A stretch of 64,000 bases of DNA from Nonomuraea sediminis (lineage in GTDB: Bacteria; Actinomycetota; Actinomycetes; Streptosporangiales; Streptosporangiaceae): assembly GCF_018531495.1 (NCBI RefSeq), contig NZ_JAHDTI010000009.1, forward strand, positions 558,001 through 622,000, read 5' to 3'. The notes below the pieces were generated by a model, which did no database searches, had not been told where the DNA came from, and saw only the letters and a list, made by a program, of their open reading frames with translations. This document shows, piece by piece, positions 43,073-51,960 of the stretch (positions within the stretch are counted from its first letter, which is position 1; every line of letters begins with the position of its first letter). The position numbers were made by a program, and so were the translations under genes.

Positions 43073-44236
43073 ATGACAGTCCCTCGGCCGTGGTCGGCGC
43101 GCGCCTGGCTGGACACGGCCCACGTGGTGACCGGGCTGCCGGTCGCCGCGGTGCTCGGTTTCCTGACGCTGGTGCTGACCGTGCTGCCTCCCGCGCAGCG
43201 CCGCGGCGTGCCCGCCTTCACCAGGGTGCAGCGCTCGCGCTTCGCCGCCTTCCTCGAGGCCGACATCCCGCCGCCCGTGGCGGCGACCAGGTGGCGGAGC
43301 GCGACGTTGTGGCGGCAGGTCGCCTACCACGTGGTGTTCTCGACGCTGGTCGCCGGGCTGGGCACGTTCGTGGTCGCCGTCGCCTGGGGCGGCGGGCTGA
43401 TCGGGGTCACGGCGTTCGTCCAGCCTCGGTTGCAGCCGTGGCCGCTGCAGTTCATGTTCGACCTCAGGAGCCTGCCCGTCGTGCTGGCCTACACCGCGGT
43501 GGGGGTCGGGCTGCTGCTGCTCGCGCCGATCCTGGCGCGCGGCATGGCCATGGTCGACCTGGCGCTGGCCCGCGCGATGCTCGGCCCGAGCAGGCGCGAG
43601 CTTGACCGCAGGATCGAGCAACTGGCAGAGAGCCGCGAGGGAGTGATCAGCGCGGCCGACGCCGAGCGCCGCCGCATCGAGCGCGACCTGCACGACGGCG
43701 CCCAGCAGCGCCTGGTGTCGCTGGCGATGAACCTGGGCCTGGCCAGGGCCACGCTCACCGACCTGCCCGAGCCCGCCCGTCAGGCGATCGAGCAGGCCCA
43801 CGAGGAGGCCAAGCAGGCGCTGAAGGAGCTGCGCGACTTCGTGCGCGGCCTGCACCCCGCCGTGCTCAACGACCAGGGCCTGGACGCGGCCCTGTCCGGC
43901 GTCGCGGCCCGCTCCCCCATCCCGGTACGGCTGCGCGTCGGCATCGAGCGGCGTACCTCCCCGACGATCGAGGCGGTGGCATTCTTCATCGTGTCCGAGG
44001 CACTCACCAACATCGCCAAGCACTCCGCGGCCAAGCGGGCCGAGGTGACCGTGACCCGCGCGGGCAACCGGCTGCACCTGCTCGTCTGGGACGACGGCTG
44101 CGGCGGCGCCCGGCTCGACGGCGGCACCGGGCTGCGCGGCCTGGCCCAGCGCATCGACTCCGTCGACGGGACGCTCCAGCTGTCCAGCCCGCTCGGCGGC
44201 CCGACCACGATCGAGGTGGAACTGCCGTGCGAGTAG
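43073..44236 (+). CDS. NarL-family sensor histidine kinase
   Basis: 387 residues. The N-terminal half has four or so membrane segments (for example LPVAAVLGFLTLVLTVLP, VVLAYTAVGVGLLLLAPILA). The HisKA_3 domain shows ERRRIERDLHDGAQQRLVSL with the phospho-His near residue 207, and the ATPase shows VWDDGCGG and GLRGLAQRI. It overlaps the response regulator gene by 10 bp. The DUF1707/DUF4097 context suggests an envelope-stress role, by inference. Confidence 0.9.
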   Translation: MTVPRPWSARAWLDTAHVVTGLPVAAVLGFLTLVLTVLPPAQRRGVPAFTRVQRSRFAAFLEADIPPPVAATRWRSATLWRQVAYHVVFSTLVAGLGTFVVAVAWGGGLIGVTAFVQPRLQPWPLQFMFDLRSLPVVLAYTAVGVGLLLLAPILARGMAMVDLALARAMLGPSRRELDRRIEQLAESREGVISAADAERRRIERDLHDGAQQRLVSLAMNLGLARATLTDLPEPARQAIEQAHEEAKQALKELRDFVRGLHPAVLNDQGLDAALSGVAARSPIPVRLRVGIERRTSPTIEAVAFFIVSEALTNIAKHSAAKRAEVTVTRAGNRLHLLVWDDGCGGARLDGGTGLRGLAQRIDSVDGTLQLSSPLGGPTTIEVELPCE

Positions 44237-44880
44237 TGCTCGCCGAGGATTCGGTCCTGCTGCGCGAGGGCCTGATCAGGCTGCTGGAGTCTGCCGGCAT
44301 GGAGATGGTCGCGGCCGTGGCCGACGCCGAGGGCCTGCTGCGTGCCGCCGCGGAGCACCTACCCGACCTGGTCGTCACCGACGTCCGGATGCCGCCATCG
44401 CACACCGACGAGGGCCTGCGGGCCGCGCTCGTGCTGCGCAGGCAGCAGCCCGGCCTGGCCGTCCTGGTGCTGTCGCAGTACGTCGAGGAGCGCTATGCCG
44501 CGCAGTTGCTCGCCTCGGCCAGCGGCGGGGTGGGCTACCTGCTCAAGGACCGGGTGGCGGACGTGGCCGAGTTCATCGACGCGCTGCGCCGCGTGGCGGG
44601 CGGCGGCACCGCGCTGGACCCGGAGGTCGTCGCACAGCTACTGCTGCGCGGGCACAGCGGCCCGCTGGACCGCCTGACGCCGCGCGAGAGCGAGGTGCTC
44701 AAGCTGATGGCCGAGGGGCGCTCGAACGCCGGGATCGGGCAGGAACTGGTGCTCAGCGAGGGAGCCGTGGGCAAGCACATCGGCAACATCTTCACCAAGC
44801 TGGACCTGCCCCAGGCCGAGGGCGATCACCGCAGGGTGCTGGCCGTGCTGCAGTTCCTCAAGATCCGGAGCCTGCCATGA
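44227..44880 (+). CDS. NarL/LuxR-family response regulator
   Basis: 217 residues from the GTG at 44227. The receiver domain has VLAEDSVLLREGLIRLLE and phospho-acceptor Asp in VVTDVRMPPS (about residue 52), and the C-terminal LuxR HTH reads LTPRESEVLKLMAEGRSNAGI...EGAVGKHIGNIFTKLDL. It is the partner of the preceding kinase. Its stop overlaps the next start (ATGA). Confidence 0.92.
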   Translation: MRVVLAEDSVLLREGLIRLLESAGMEMVAAVADAEGLLRAAAEHLPDLVVTDVRMPPSHTDEGLRAALVLRRQQPGLAVLVLSQYVEERYAAQLLASASGGVGYLLKDRVADVAEFIDALRRVAGGGTALDPEVVAQLLLRGHSGPLDRLTPRESEVLKLMAEGRSNAGIGQELVLSEGAVGKHIGNIFTKLDLPQAEGDHRRVLAVLQFLKIRSLP

Positions 44881-45650
44881 GACCGCTCTGGCTGGCCGCG
44901 GGCACGGTGTGCACGATCGTGGCGGTGCTCCTTGCGGCCGGCGGGGTCTGGCGCGGCTTCGCCAAGGCGGAGCTGCCCAGCGAGCGCGCGAGCAGATCCA
45001 TCCCGTTCTCGGGAAAGCAGCTCAAGCTCGAGGTCGCGCAGGGCGTCGTGGACGTCGAGGTCGTCACGGGCGAAGCGGGTGTGGTCGATCTCTTCCGCAC
45101 GCTGCGCTGGTCGAAGGACAAGCCCACCGTCAAGGAGGACTGGGACGGCCGCTCGCTGCGCCTGAGCGTCACCTGCCCGGGCGACGACCGGCCCAACAGG
45201 CCCGCCTGCATGGCGGAGTACCAGCTTTTCGTGCCCGACGAGACCGAGTTCGAGGCGACGACCACCAGCGGGACGCTCAACGTGGACGGCCTGCACGCCG
45301 ACGTCCGCGTGACGTCGGTGTCCGGCAACGTCAGGGCGTCGGGGATCGCGGGCGACGTGTGGATCAGGAGCGCATCGGGGGACATCGACACCGGCATGCT
45401 GGCCGGCGACCGCGCGGACGTGGAAACCGGTTCGGGCGAGGTGAACGTAGATTTCGACAAGCCGCCCAGCCTCGTCAGGGCGGTGGCCAGGGTCTCAGGC
45501 AATGTCACCGTGCAGGTGCCCATGCAGCGCTACAGCGTGACGGTCCATGCCAAGCAGAGCGAGGTGAACGTGAGCAGGAACGACGTCGATTCCCAGCGGA
45601 AGCTCACGGCGACGGCGCCGCAGGGATGGGTCCGTATCTTCGCCAGATAA
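44877..45650 (+). CDS. DUF4097-type membrane-anchored beta-helix protein
   Basis: 257 residues. One N-terminal membrane helix (LAAGTVCTIVAVLLAAGGV) is followed by repeated short strands of the DUF4097 pattern: TTTSGTLNVDGL, TSVSGNVRASGI, RSASGDIDTGML, ETGSGEVNVDF. It is co-transcribed with the two-component system and probably lies on the outer face of the membrane. The arrangement recalls Lia-type systems; that link is inference. Confidence 0.8.
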   Translation: MRPLWLAAGTVCTIVAVLLAAGGVWRGFAKAELPSERASRSIPFSGKQLKLEVAQGVVDVEVVTGEAGVVDLFRTLRWSKDKPTVKEDWDGRSLRLSVTCPGDDRPNRPACMAEYQLFVPDETEFEATTTSGTLNVDGLHADVRVTSVSGNVRASGIAGDVWIRSASGDIDTGMLAGDRADVETGSGEVNVDFDKPPSLVRAVARVSGNVTVQVPMQRYSVTVHAKQSEVNVSRNDVDSQRKLTATAPQGWVRIFAR

Positions 45651-45693
45651 ACGACAAGATCGTCTAGTCTGATTCGAGGCGAAAGGAGCCCCC

Positions 45694-46479
45694 ATGGCCG
45701 AAGAACGCGCCATCGACACCTCCGTACCGCATTCGGCCAGAATCTGGAACTACTGGCTGGGCGGCAAGGACAACTACGAGGTCGACAGGATCGCCGGTGA
45801 GGAGTTCCTGAAGATCGCGCCCGGCATGCGCGAGGGCGCCCGCGCGTCGCGCGGATTCCTCACCCGGACCATCGCCTGGCTGACCGGCGAGGCCGGCATC
45901 AGGCAGTTCCTGGACGTCGGCACCGGCCTGCCCACGGCCGACAACACCCACGAGATCGCCCAGCGCATCGCCCCCGAGACGCGCGTGGTCTACGTCGACA
46001 ACGACCCGCTGGTGCTCGCGCACGCCCGCGCCCTGCTGGCCGGCACCGACGAGGGCGCCACCGACTACATCGACGCCGACGTGAACGACCCCGAGACGAT
46101 CCTCCAGGCCGCGGCCAAGACGCTGGACTTCGACAAGCCGATCGCGCTCAACCTGTCGGGGATCATGGGCCACGTCGTCGACTACGACGAGGCCCGGGCG
46201 ATCGTGCGGCGGCTGCTCGACGCGCTGCCGTCCGGGAGCTACCTGGCGCTCAACGACGGCAGCAACGTGCTCAGCCAGGCCAACAGGGACGCCCACGACC
46301 AGTACAACGAGAGCGGCGCCCTGCCGTACATCCAGCGCAGCCCCGAGCAGATCGGCGGCTTCTTCGAAGGCCTGGAACTCGTGGAGCCAGGACTGGTCTC
46401 GGTGTCGCAGTGGCGGCCCGAGGGCGTCGGTACGCCGGCCCCGGTGGACGGATTCGGAGCTGTCGGTCGCAAGCCGTAG
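45694..46479 (+). CDS. SAM-dependent methyltransferase (DUF574 family)
   Basis: 261 residues; GAAAGGAG lies about 6 nt before the ATG. It has the DUF574 (S-adenosyl methyltransferase) signature: HSARIWNYWLGGKDNYEVDR at the N-terminus, FLDVGTGLPTADNTHE as the SAM loop and VVYVDNDPLVLAHARALL. These are abundant in mycelial actinomycetes; the substrate is unknown. Confidence 0.9.
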   Translation: MAEERAIDTSVPHSARIWNYWLGGKDNYEVDRIAGEEFLKIAPGMREGARASRGFLTRTIAWLTGEAGIRQFLDVGTGLPTADNTHEIAQRIAPETRVVYVDNDPLVLAHARALLAGTDEGATDYIDADVNDPETILQAAAKTLDFDKPIALNLSGIMGHVVDYDEARAIVRRLLDALPSGSYLALNDGSNVLSQANRDAHDQYNESGALPYIQRSPEQIGGFFEGLELVEPGLVSVSQWRPEGVGTPAPVDGFGAVGRKP

Positions 46480-46495
46480 GTTGTAGGTTCCCGGC

Positions 46496-48133
46496 ATGGA
46501 ATCCGCGAAGCACGCAGGAGACGCGGCGGTCGCCGTGTCCAAGGCCTACGGCGTCGAGACCATGTTCACTCTGTCGGGAGGGCACGTCTTCCCGCTCTAC
46601 GACGGCGCGGTGCACGAGGGGATGCGCATCCTCGACGTGCGCCACGAGCAGAGCGCCGTCTTCGCGGCGGAGGCCACGGCCAGGCTGGGCAGGAAACCGG
46701 GCCTGGCCGTGCTGACCGCCGGCCCCGGCATCACCAACGGGGTCAGCGGCGTGGCCACCGCCCACTTCAACGGCTCGCCGGTGGTGGTCATGGGCGGCCG
46801 CGCGCCCAAGTCGCGCTGGGGCAGCGGCGCGCTGCAGGAGCTCGACCACCCGCCGCTGCTCGAACCCATCACCAAGCTGTCGTTCACCGCCGACTCGATC
46901 GGCCAGGACGTCGAGTCCGCCTTCCGCACGGCCATCGCGCCCCACCGCGGCCCGGTGTTCGTCGACTTCTACATGGACGACCTGTTCGGCCCCGCCGCCG
47001 AGCACCAGGTGTCCACCCAGACGCCCTCACCGCTGGAGCCCGACCCCGACGACCTCGCGGCCGTCGCCCGGCTGCTGGCCGAGGCCGAGCGGCCGGTGCT
47101 GGTGTACGGGTCGGACGTGTGGATGGACCGCGCCGAGGAGGCGGCCCGCGACTTCGCCGAGACCTGGCGGCTGCCGGTCATCCCCAACGGCCAGGGCCGC
47201 GGCATCCTGCCCGCGGGCCACGAGCTGCTCGTCACCCGCGCCCGCGGCCAGGCCTTCGCCCAGGCCGACCTGGTCGTCGTGATCGGCACCCCGCTCGACT
47301 TCCGCCTGGGTTACGGGTGGTTCGGCGGCAAGGACGGCGCTCCCCTGGCGCGCGTCGTGCACATCGCCGACGCTCCCTCCCAGCTGGCCACGCACATGCA
47401 GCCCGCCGCCACCGCCGCCGGGGACCTGTCGGTGGTTTTCTGGAGCCTCAGTACGGCCTGCGGCGAGCGATCCGTGAACCCGGACAGGTACGCCCCGTGG
47501 GTGTCCAAACTCGCCGACACCGCCGCGGCCGCCATCGCCGGCGACGCCGACCTGCTGGCCGCCGAGTCCGACCCGATCCACCCCATGCGCATCTACGGCG
47601 AGCTGGGCCGGGTCCTCGACGAGGACGCCGTGGTCATCGGCGACGGCGGCGACTTCGTCTCCTACGCGGGCAAGTACGTCGAGCCGAAGCAGCCGGGCAA
47701 CTGGCTCGACCCCGGCCCCTACGGCTGCCTGGGCACCGGCCTCGGCTACGCCATCGCCGCCCGCCTGGCCAGGCCCTCCTCCCAGGTGGTGCTCCTGCTG
47801 GGCGACGGCGCCGCCGGCTTCTCGCTGATGGACGTCGACACCCTGGTACGGCACCGCCTCCCGGTCGTCATGATCTGCGGCAACAACGGGATCTGGGGCC
47901 TGGAGAAGCACCCGATGCAGCTGCTCTACGGCTACGACGTGGCCGCGGAGCTGCAGCCGCAGTGCCGCTACGACCAGGTCGTGACCGCGCTCGGCGGCGG
48001 GGGCGAGCTGGTGACCAAGCCGTCGGAGATCGGTCCCGCGCTGCGGCGCGCCTTCGACAGCGGCGTGCCGTACATGGTGAACATCGCGACGGACCCGCAG
48101 GTCGCCTACCCCCGCAACACCACGGGGGTCTAG
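46496..48133 (+). CDS. Acetolactate synthase-like TPP-dependent enzyme
   Basis: 545 residues from the ATG at 46496. Three-domain TPP enzyme: N-terminal PYR domain with the catalytic Glu in VRHEQSAVFAAEA, a central FAD/NAD-like domain (RGILPAGHELLVTRARG) and a C-terminal PP domain with the TPP motif LLGDGAAGFS...ICGNNGIWG. It is likely to condense or decarboxylate a 2-oxo acid. There is no small regulatory subunit beside it, so it is probably not the housekeeping IlvB. The substrate cannot be read from the sequence. Confidence 0.82.
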   Translation: MESAKHAGDAAVAVSKAYGVETMFTLSGGHVFPLYDGAVHEGMRILDVRHEQSAVFAAEATARLGRKPGLAVLTAGPGITNGVSGVATAHFNGSPVVVMGGRAPKSRWGSGALQELDHPPLLEPITKLSFTADSIGQDVESAFRTAIAPHRGPVFVDFYMDDLFGPAAEHQVSTQTPSPLEPDPDDLAAVARLLAEAERPVLVYGSDVWMDRAEEAARDFAETWRLPVIPNGQGRGILPAGHELLVTRARGQAFAQADLVVVIGTPLDFRLGYGWFGGKDGAPLARVVHIADAPSQLATHMQPAATAAGDLSVVFWSLSTACGERSVNPDRYAPWVSKLADTAAAAIAGDADLLAAESDPIHPMRIYGELGRVLDEDAVVIGDGGDFVSYAGKYVEPKQPGNWLDPGPYGCLGTGLGYAIAARLARPSSQVVLLLGDGAAGFSLMDVDTLVRHRLPVVMICGNNGIWGLEKHPMQLLYGYDVAAELQPQCRYDQVVTALGGGGELVTKPSEIGPALRRAFDSGVPYMVNIATDPQVAYPRNTTGV

Positions 48134-49680
48134 GGCTTCAGCGTGTTGGTGACGGTGTTGGTGGGCGTCGGGGTCGGGCAGGTGTCGGCCCTGATGGCCA
48201 CCACGGTGACCGTCTTGCCCTCCTCAAGCATGGAGCCGCCGTCGGGGAACGTCTGACCGACGATCTTGCAGCGGTCGGGCACGCCCGGACCCGCCTGGTT
48301 GTCCACGCGCAGGGTGAAGCCCGCGTCCAGAATCGCCTGCCTGGCCTCCAGGAACGGCAGGTTGACCACCTTCGGGACCATCTTCTTCTGCAGGGTCTTG
48401 GACGGCGTGGGCGACGGCGACTTCGTCGGCGACTTGGTGGGAGTCGGGCTGGAGGTGGGGGTCTTCTTCGTGATCGTCGGCTTGGCGGTGGGGGTGATCC
48501 GCTGCTGCGGCGGCTTGGTGGTCGGCGGGCGCGTCCTGGTCCTGGTGCGCGACGGGCTGTCGATCGGCGAGGGGATGGTGGCGGAGTTGGCCGCGTCGCT
48601 GGTCGACATCGTGGGCTGCGGGGTGCCCTTGCTGGTCATGCCGGTCAGCGCGACGGCGCCCGCGCCCACGCCGAGCACGACCGCGGCGGCGATGCCCGCC
48701 ACCAGGCCGCCCCTGCGGCTGGACCTGGCGGCGGCCCGTCGGCCCACCCTGGACCTGGACTCCGTGGGCGGCCCCTCAGGAGCGGTCTGGTGCGCGCCGG
48801 TCTGGTAGGCCTCGACCGGGGGCGCCATCGTGGCGCCCGTGGTCAACGGCTCGAAGGCGGGCATCTCGCCGGCGGCGATCTGCTTGGCGGTCTCGCTCAT
48901 TGCCCGCGCGGTCGGGAAGCGCCTGGCGGGGTCCTTGGACAGGGCCTTCTCGACCAGGGCGCGCACCGGCGCGGGGATGTCGGCGGGCAGCGGTGGGGGC
49001 GCCTCCCTGATGTGCTTCAGCGCGATCGTGACGGCGCTGTCGCCGTCGAAAGGGCGCTGGCCGACCAGGCACTCGTAGGCGACCACGCCGAGCGCGTAGA
49101 TGTCCACGGCGGGCGTGACGGGCGCGCCCTCGGCCTGCTCGGGCGCGCAGTAGGCGGCGGTGCCCAGCACCATGCCGGCGTCGGTGAGCCGGTTGGCCAG
49201 GTCGGAGCGGGCGATGCCGAAGTCGGTGAGCACCAGCGTGCCATCGCGCTGGACCAGCAGGTTGCCTGGCTTGACGTCGCGGTGCACGATGCCCTGGTCG
49301 TGGACGGCCTGCAGGGCGGAGGCCGCCTGCGCGATCAGCTCCATCGCGGGCTGCGGCGCGATCCTGCCCAGGCGCGCGAGCAGCCGGTCGAGCGGCTCGC
49401 CGTCCACGAACTTCATCACCAGGTAGACGGTGTCGCCGCTGATCCCGTAGTCGTAGACGTCGACGACGCCCGCGTGGTTGATCGTGGCCATGGCGCGGGC
49501 CTCGGCCTGGAAGCGCGCGACGAAGCCGGGGTCGTCCATGCGTCCGGGGAGCAGCACTTTGATGGCGACGGTGCGGGCCAGCACGATGTCCTCGCCGCGC
49601 CACACCTCGCCCATGCCACCGGCGCCGATGCGGGTGTCCAGGCGATACCGCCCCGCCAGCGTCGTCCCTTGGGCCGTCAT
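48130..49680 (-). CDS. PASTA-domain Ser/Thr protein kinase
   Basis: 516 residues from the ATG at 49680 (GGGGGAA upstream). The kinase domain (about 10-270) has GAGGMGEVWRG, the VAIK lysine, HRDVKPGN and DFGIAR. A membrane helix (GLVAGIAAAVVLGVGAGAVAL, about 345) is followed by a Ser/Thr/Pro-rich stalk (about 370-440) and a single PASTA domain (VPKVVNLPFLEARQAILDAGF). The family senses cell-wall precursors. A single PASTA repeat and a low-complexity stalk are notable; PknB usually has three or four. It ends 4 bp into the convergent TPP enzyme gene. Confidence 0.92.
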   Translation of the reverse strand: MTAQGTTLAGRYRLDTRIGAGGMGEVWRGEDIVLARTVAIKVLLPGRMDDPGFVARFQAEARAMATINHAGVVDVYDYGISGDTVYLVMKFVDGEPLDRLLARLGRIAPQPAMELIAQAASALQAVHDQGIVHRDVKPGNLLVQRDGTLVLTDFGIARSDLANRLTDAGMVLGTAAYCAPEQAEGAPVTPAVDIYALGVVAYECLVGQRPFDGDSAVTIALKHIREAPPPLPADIPAPVRALVEKALSKDPARRFPTARAMSETAKQIAAGEMPAFEPLTTGATMAPPVEAYQTGAHQTAPEGPPTESRSRVGRRAAARSSRRGGLVAGIAAAVVLGVGAGAVALTGMTSKGTPQPTMSTSDAANSATIPSPIDSPSRTRTRTRPPTTKPPQQRITPTAKPTITKKTPTSSPTPTKSPTKSPSPTPSKTLQKKMVPKVVNLPFLEARQAILDAGFTLRVDNQAGPGVPDRCKIVGQTFPDGGSMLEEGKTVTVVAIRADTCPTPTPTNTVTNTLKP

Positions 49681-49897
49681 GATTCCCCCGCTACCCCTCT
49701 TACCTCTCCCACCCCAGGGTTCTCCAACAAAGCGCACGCGTGTCGCAGTCTGATAACGCGCGGGTCACGGAAGCCTGACTCACGCGCCCCTCACGCCTCT
49801 CAAACGCCACAAGCGGTACAAACCCTATCCTGCGGGTTCCTGACGTGCCTTGTCCGCGTTTCCCGGAGATCGGCCACCCGGCCACTAGGCTGGCCGT

Positions 49898-50278
49898 ATG
49901 ACGCTCGCCCCCGGTCTCAACGCCAAGCTGCTCATCATGGTCGAGCGTGAGGATACCGCCCAGAAGATCGGCAGCGGCGACGTCCCCGTCCTGGCCACGC
50001 CGCGGCTGCTCGCGCTGGCCGAGATGACCACCGTCCAGGCGCTGCGTCCGCACCTGGAGCCCGGCACGACCTCGGTCGGCACACGGGTGCAGCTCGAGCA
50101 CCTGGCGCCCAGCCCGCTCGGCACGCACGTCGAGATCACCACCGAGCTGATCGAGGTGGACGGGCGGCGGCTGGTCTTCGCCTTCCAGGCGCGCGACCGC
50201 AACCAGGTCGTCGGCCGGGGGACGATCGAGCGCGTGCTGGTCGACCGCGAGCGGTTCCTGGAGCGGGCTACTGGATGA
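49898..50278 (+). CDS. Hot-dog thioesterase (FlK-like)
   Basis: 126 residues with the pattern of fluoroacetyl-CoA thioesterase-like proteins: APGLNAKLLIMVEREDTA, VLATPRLLALAEMTTVQAL, GTTSVGTRVQLEHLAPSPLG (shown in parts). It would hydrolyse a short acyl-CoA. It overlaps the BCCP gene convergently by 11 bp. Confidence 0.82.
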   Translation: MTLAPGLNAKLLIMVEREDTAQKIGSGDVPVLATPRLLALAEMTTVQALRPHLEPGTTSVGTRVQLEHLAPSPLGTHVEITTELIEVDGRRLVFAFQARDRNQVVGRGTIERVLVDRERFLERATG

Positions 50279-50480
50279 CGGCGATCAGGTCGCCTTCCTG
50301 GATCACGTCGCCCTCGGCCACCTTGAGCTGCGCCACCACGCCGTCGTCCTCGGTGAGGACGGGGATCTCCATCTTCATCGACTCCAGGATGACCAGCGTG
50401 TCGCCGTCGGACACGGTGTCGCCCTCCTTGACGACGACCTTCCAGACGCTGGCCACCATCTCCGCGCGCACCTCGACCAC
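50268..50480 (-). CDS. Biotin carboxyl carrier protein, stand-alone
   Basis: 70 residues from the GTG at 50480 (GGGGAG 5 nt upstream). It is a single biotinyl/lipoyl domain with the biotinylation site ESMKMEIPV (Lys about residue 36). It would serve an acyl-CoA carboxylase encoded elsewhere. Confidence 0.9.
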   Translation of the reverse strand: MVEVRAEMVASVWKVVVKEGDTVSDGDTLVILESMKMEIPVLTEDDGVVAQLKVAEGDVIQEGDLIAVIQ

Positions 50481-50548
50481 CTGGGCTCCCCTCTTGCGAT
50501 TGAGCTAACGATGTCACGTGCGCCGCGCGCGCATGACACCTGTCCGGT

Positions 50549-50590
50549 CGTACGGCACAGCCGCCCCACCGGCCGCCCGCCGCACTTCGG
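50549..50590 (+). repeat. Dispersed intergenic repeat, copy D
   Basis: TCGTACGGCACAGCCGCC, then CCACCGGCCGCCCGCCGCAC and TTCGG; followed, as in copy C, by CGGCGCTTCCGGCGAGTCGG. It lies in the 220-bp gap between two minus-strand genes, which contains nothing else I recognise. Confidence 0.7.
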
Positions 50591-50700
50591 CCGGCGGCCC
50601 GCGAGCGGCGCTTCCGGCGAGTCGGTGATCGTCGCTCGCCGCCACGACTCCGCTCTTGACCAGGCAGGTGGTTTCCCGGTGTGGCCTGCCGTACGGGAGG

Positions 50701-51960
50701 TCAGAGCTTGTGGGAGAGAGCCAGGCGGTCGACCACCCGCGCCATGGAGCTGATGACGGAGGGGTCGTACTCCGTGCCGGAGCCCAGGCGCAGGCGCTCC
50801 AGGGCCGCGCCGGCGCGGTCGCGGTCGGTGGAGCCGCCGACCAGGTCGTCGTAGCCGTTGGCGGCCTTGATGATGCGGCTGGACAGCGGCGGGTCCTCGG
50901 CGATGCAGTCGGTCTGGCGGCGCACCACGTCCGCGACCCTGTCGAGGACGCCGGTCTGCTTGATGACCTCCGCGCCCAGCTCGGCGATGCGGCGGGCCTG
51001 CTCGGGGTCGGTCAGCACGGTGGCGCCGCCCGGGATGGGGTCGCGCAGCGACAGCTGGCCGATGTCGTGCATGAGCGCCGCGTACTCCAGCTCGAGCAGC
51101 TCGGGCTCGGACATGCCCAGCTCGCGCCCGACCGCCACCGCCAGGCGGCTGACGCGGCGCGAGTGGCCAGGCTCGACGTAGCCACCGACCTCGGTGACCC
51201 GCGACAGGGCGCGCACCGTCTGCAGGTAGGTGGCGCGGATCCCGGCGTACTTGCGGAAGGCGACCTGCGTGACCAGCAGCGGCGCGGCGAACACGAGCAG
51301 CGCGACCAGGTCCATGCTGTGCGTGGCGAGCGCGAGCAGCACGCCCGAGGCCGCCACCGCGGCGCCCAGCGGGAAGGCCATGTTGAGCTCGTCGCGGATG
51401 GCCACCCTGAAGGCCGTGCGGACCTGTTCCGCCCGCAGTAACGCGGCGATGAACACGTCGACGAACAGCGTGACCGTGATGAGCGCCACCATGACGCCGA
51501 GCGCGGGCCACCAGGTGGGCTCTGGCCCTTGGGTGAGGCGGTAGAGGGGGCCGGCGAGCGGCCGGAAGGCGAAGGCAAGCAGCGCGCCGGTGAGCAGGCG
51601 GCGGGCCATGGCGTCCAGCCGGGGCGGCCGGCCGACCGCCAGGTGCGGCAGCGCTCCGGCGATCATGCCGACGGCGATGACGGCCACGACCTGCAGGGCG
51701 GAGTGGTCGAGCTGGTTCTGGCTGAGGTCGAGCAGCAGCGTGTAGCCGAGCGCGGCGGCGGCACCGATGGGCGCGACCTCGCGGTTGCCCGGCATGGTGA
51801 GCCTGGCCAGCTCGCCCACCGCGATGAGCGCGCCGAACCCGACGGCGATCTCGGGGTGGTCGAGCCCGACGGCGGCGGTGTGCGCGACACCGGCCACGGC
51901 GACCAGCCCGGCGCCGCAGATGAGCAGCAACTGCCCGGAATCGAGACCTTGGAAGCTCAC
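50701..51960 (-). CDS. Membrane HD-domain protein, degenerate HD-GYP
   Basis: 419 residues from the GTG at 51960, overlapping the preceding stop (GTGA). About seven membrane helices occupy the N-terminal 230 residues. The HD domain has HSRRVSRLAVAVGRELG and the metal pair MHDIGQL, but the second half lacks the HHERxDGxGYP block (RRQTDCIAED instead). It is unlikely to be an active c-di-GMP phosphodiesterase as it stands. It pairs with the intact HD-GYP protein encoded just upstream. Confidence 0.8.
   Translation of the reverse strand: MSFQGLDSGQLLLICGAGLVAVAGVAHTAAVGLDHPEIAVGFGALIAVGELARLTMPGNREVAPIGAAAALGYTLLLDLSQNQLDHSALQVVAVIAVGMIAGALPHLAVGRPPRLDAMARRLLTGALLAFAFRPLAGPLYRLTQGPEPTWWPALGVMVALITVTLFVDVFIAALLRAEQVRTAFRVAIRDELNMAFPLGAAVAASGVLLALATHSMDLVALLVFAAPLLVTQVAFRKYAGIRATYLQTVRALSRVTEVGGYVEPGHSRRVSRLAVAVGRELGMSEPELLELEYAALMHDIGQLSLRDPIPGGATVLTDPEQARRIAELGAEVIKQTGVLDRVADVVRRQTDCIAEDPPLSSRIIKAANGYDDLVGGSTDRDRAGAALERLRLGSGTEYDPSVISSMARVVDRLALSHKL

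Noticed and set aside
47119..49950. A 943-residue plus-strand frame
   Set aside because: It runs out of frame through the TPP enzyme gene and antisense to the PASTA kinase, both well supported; the composition is Arg/Pro/Gly-rich without domains.
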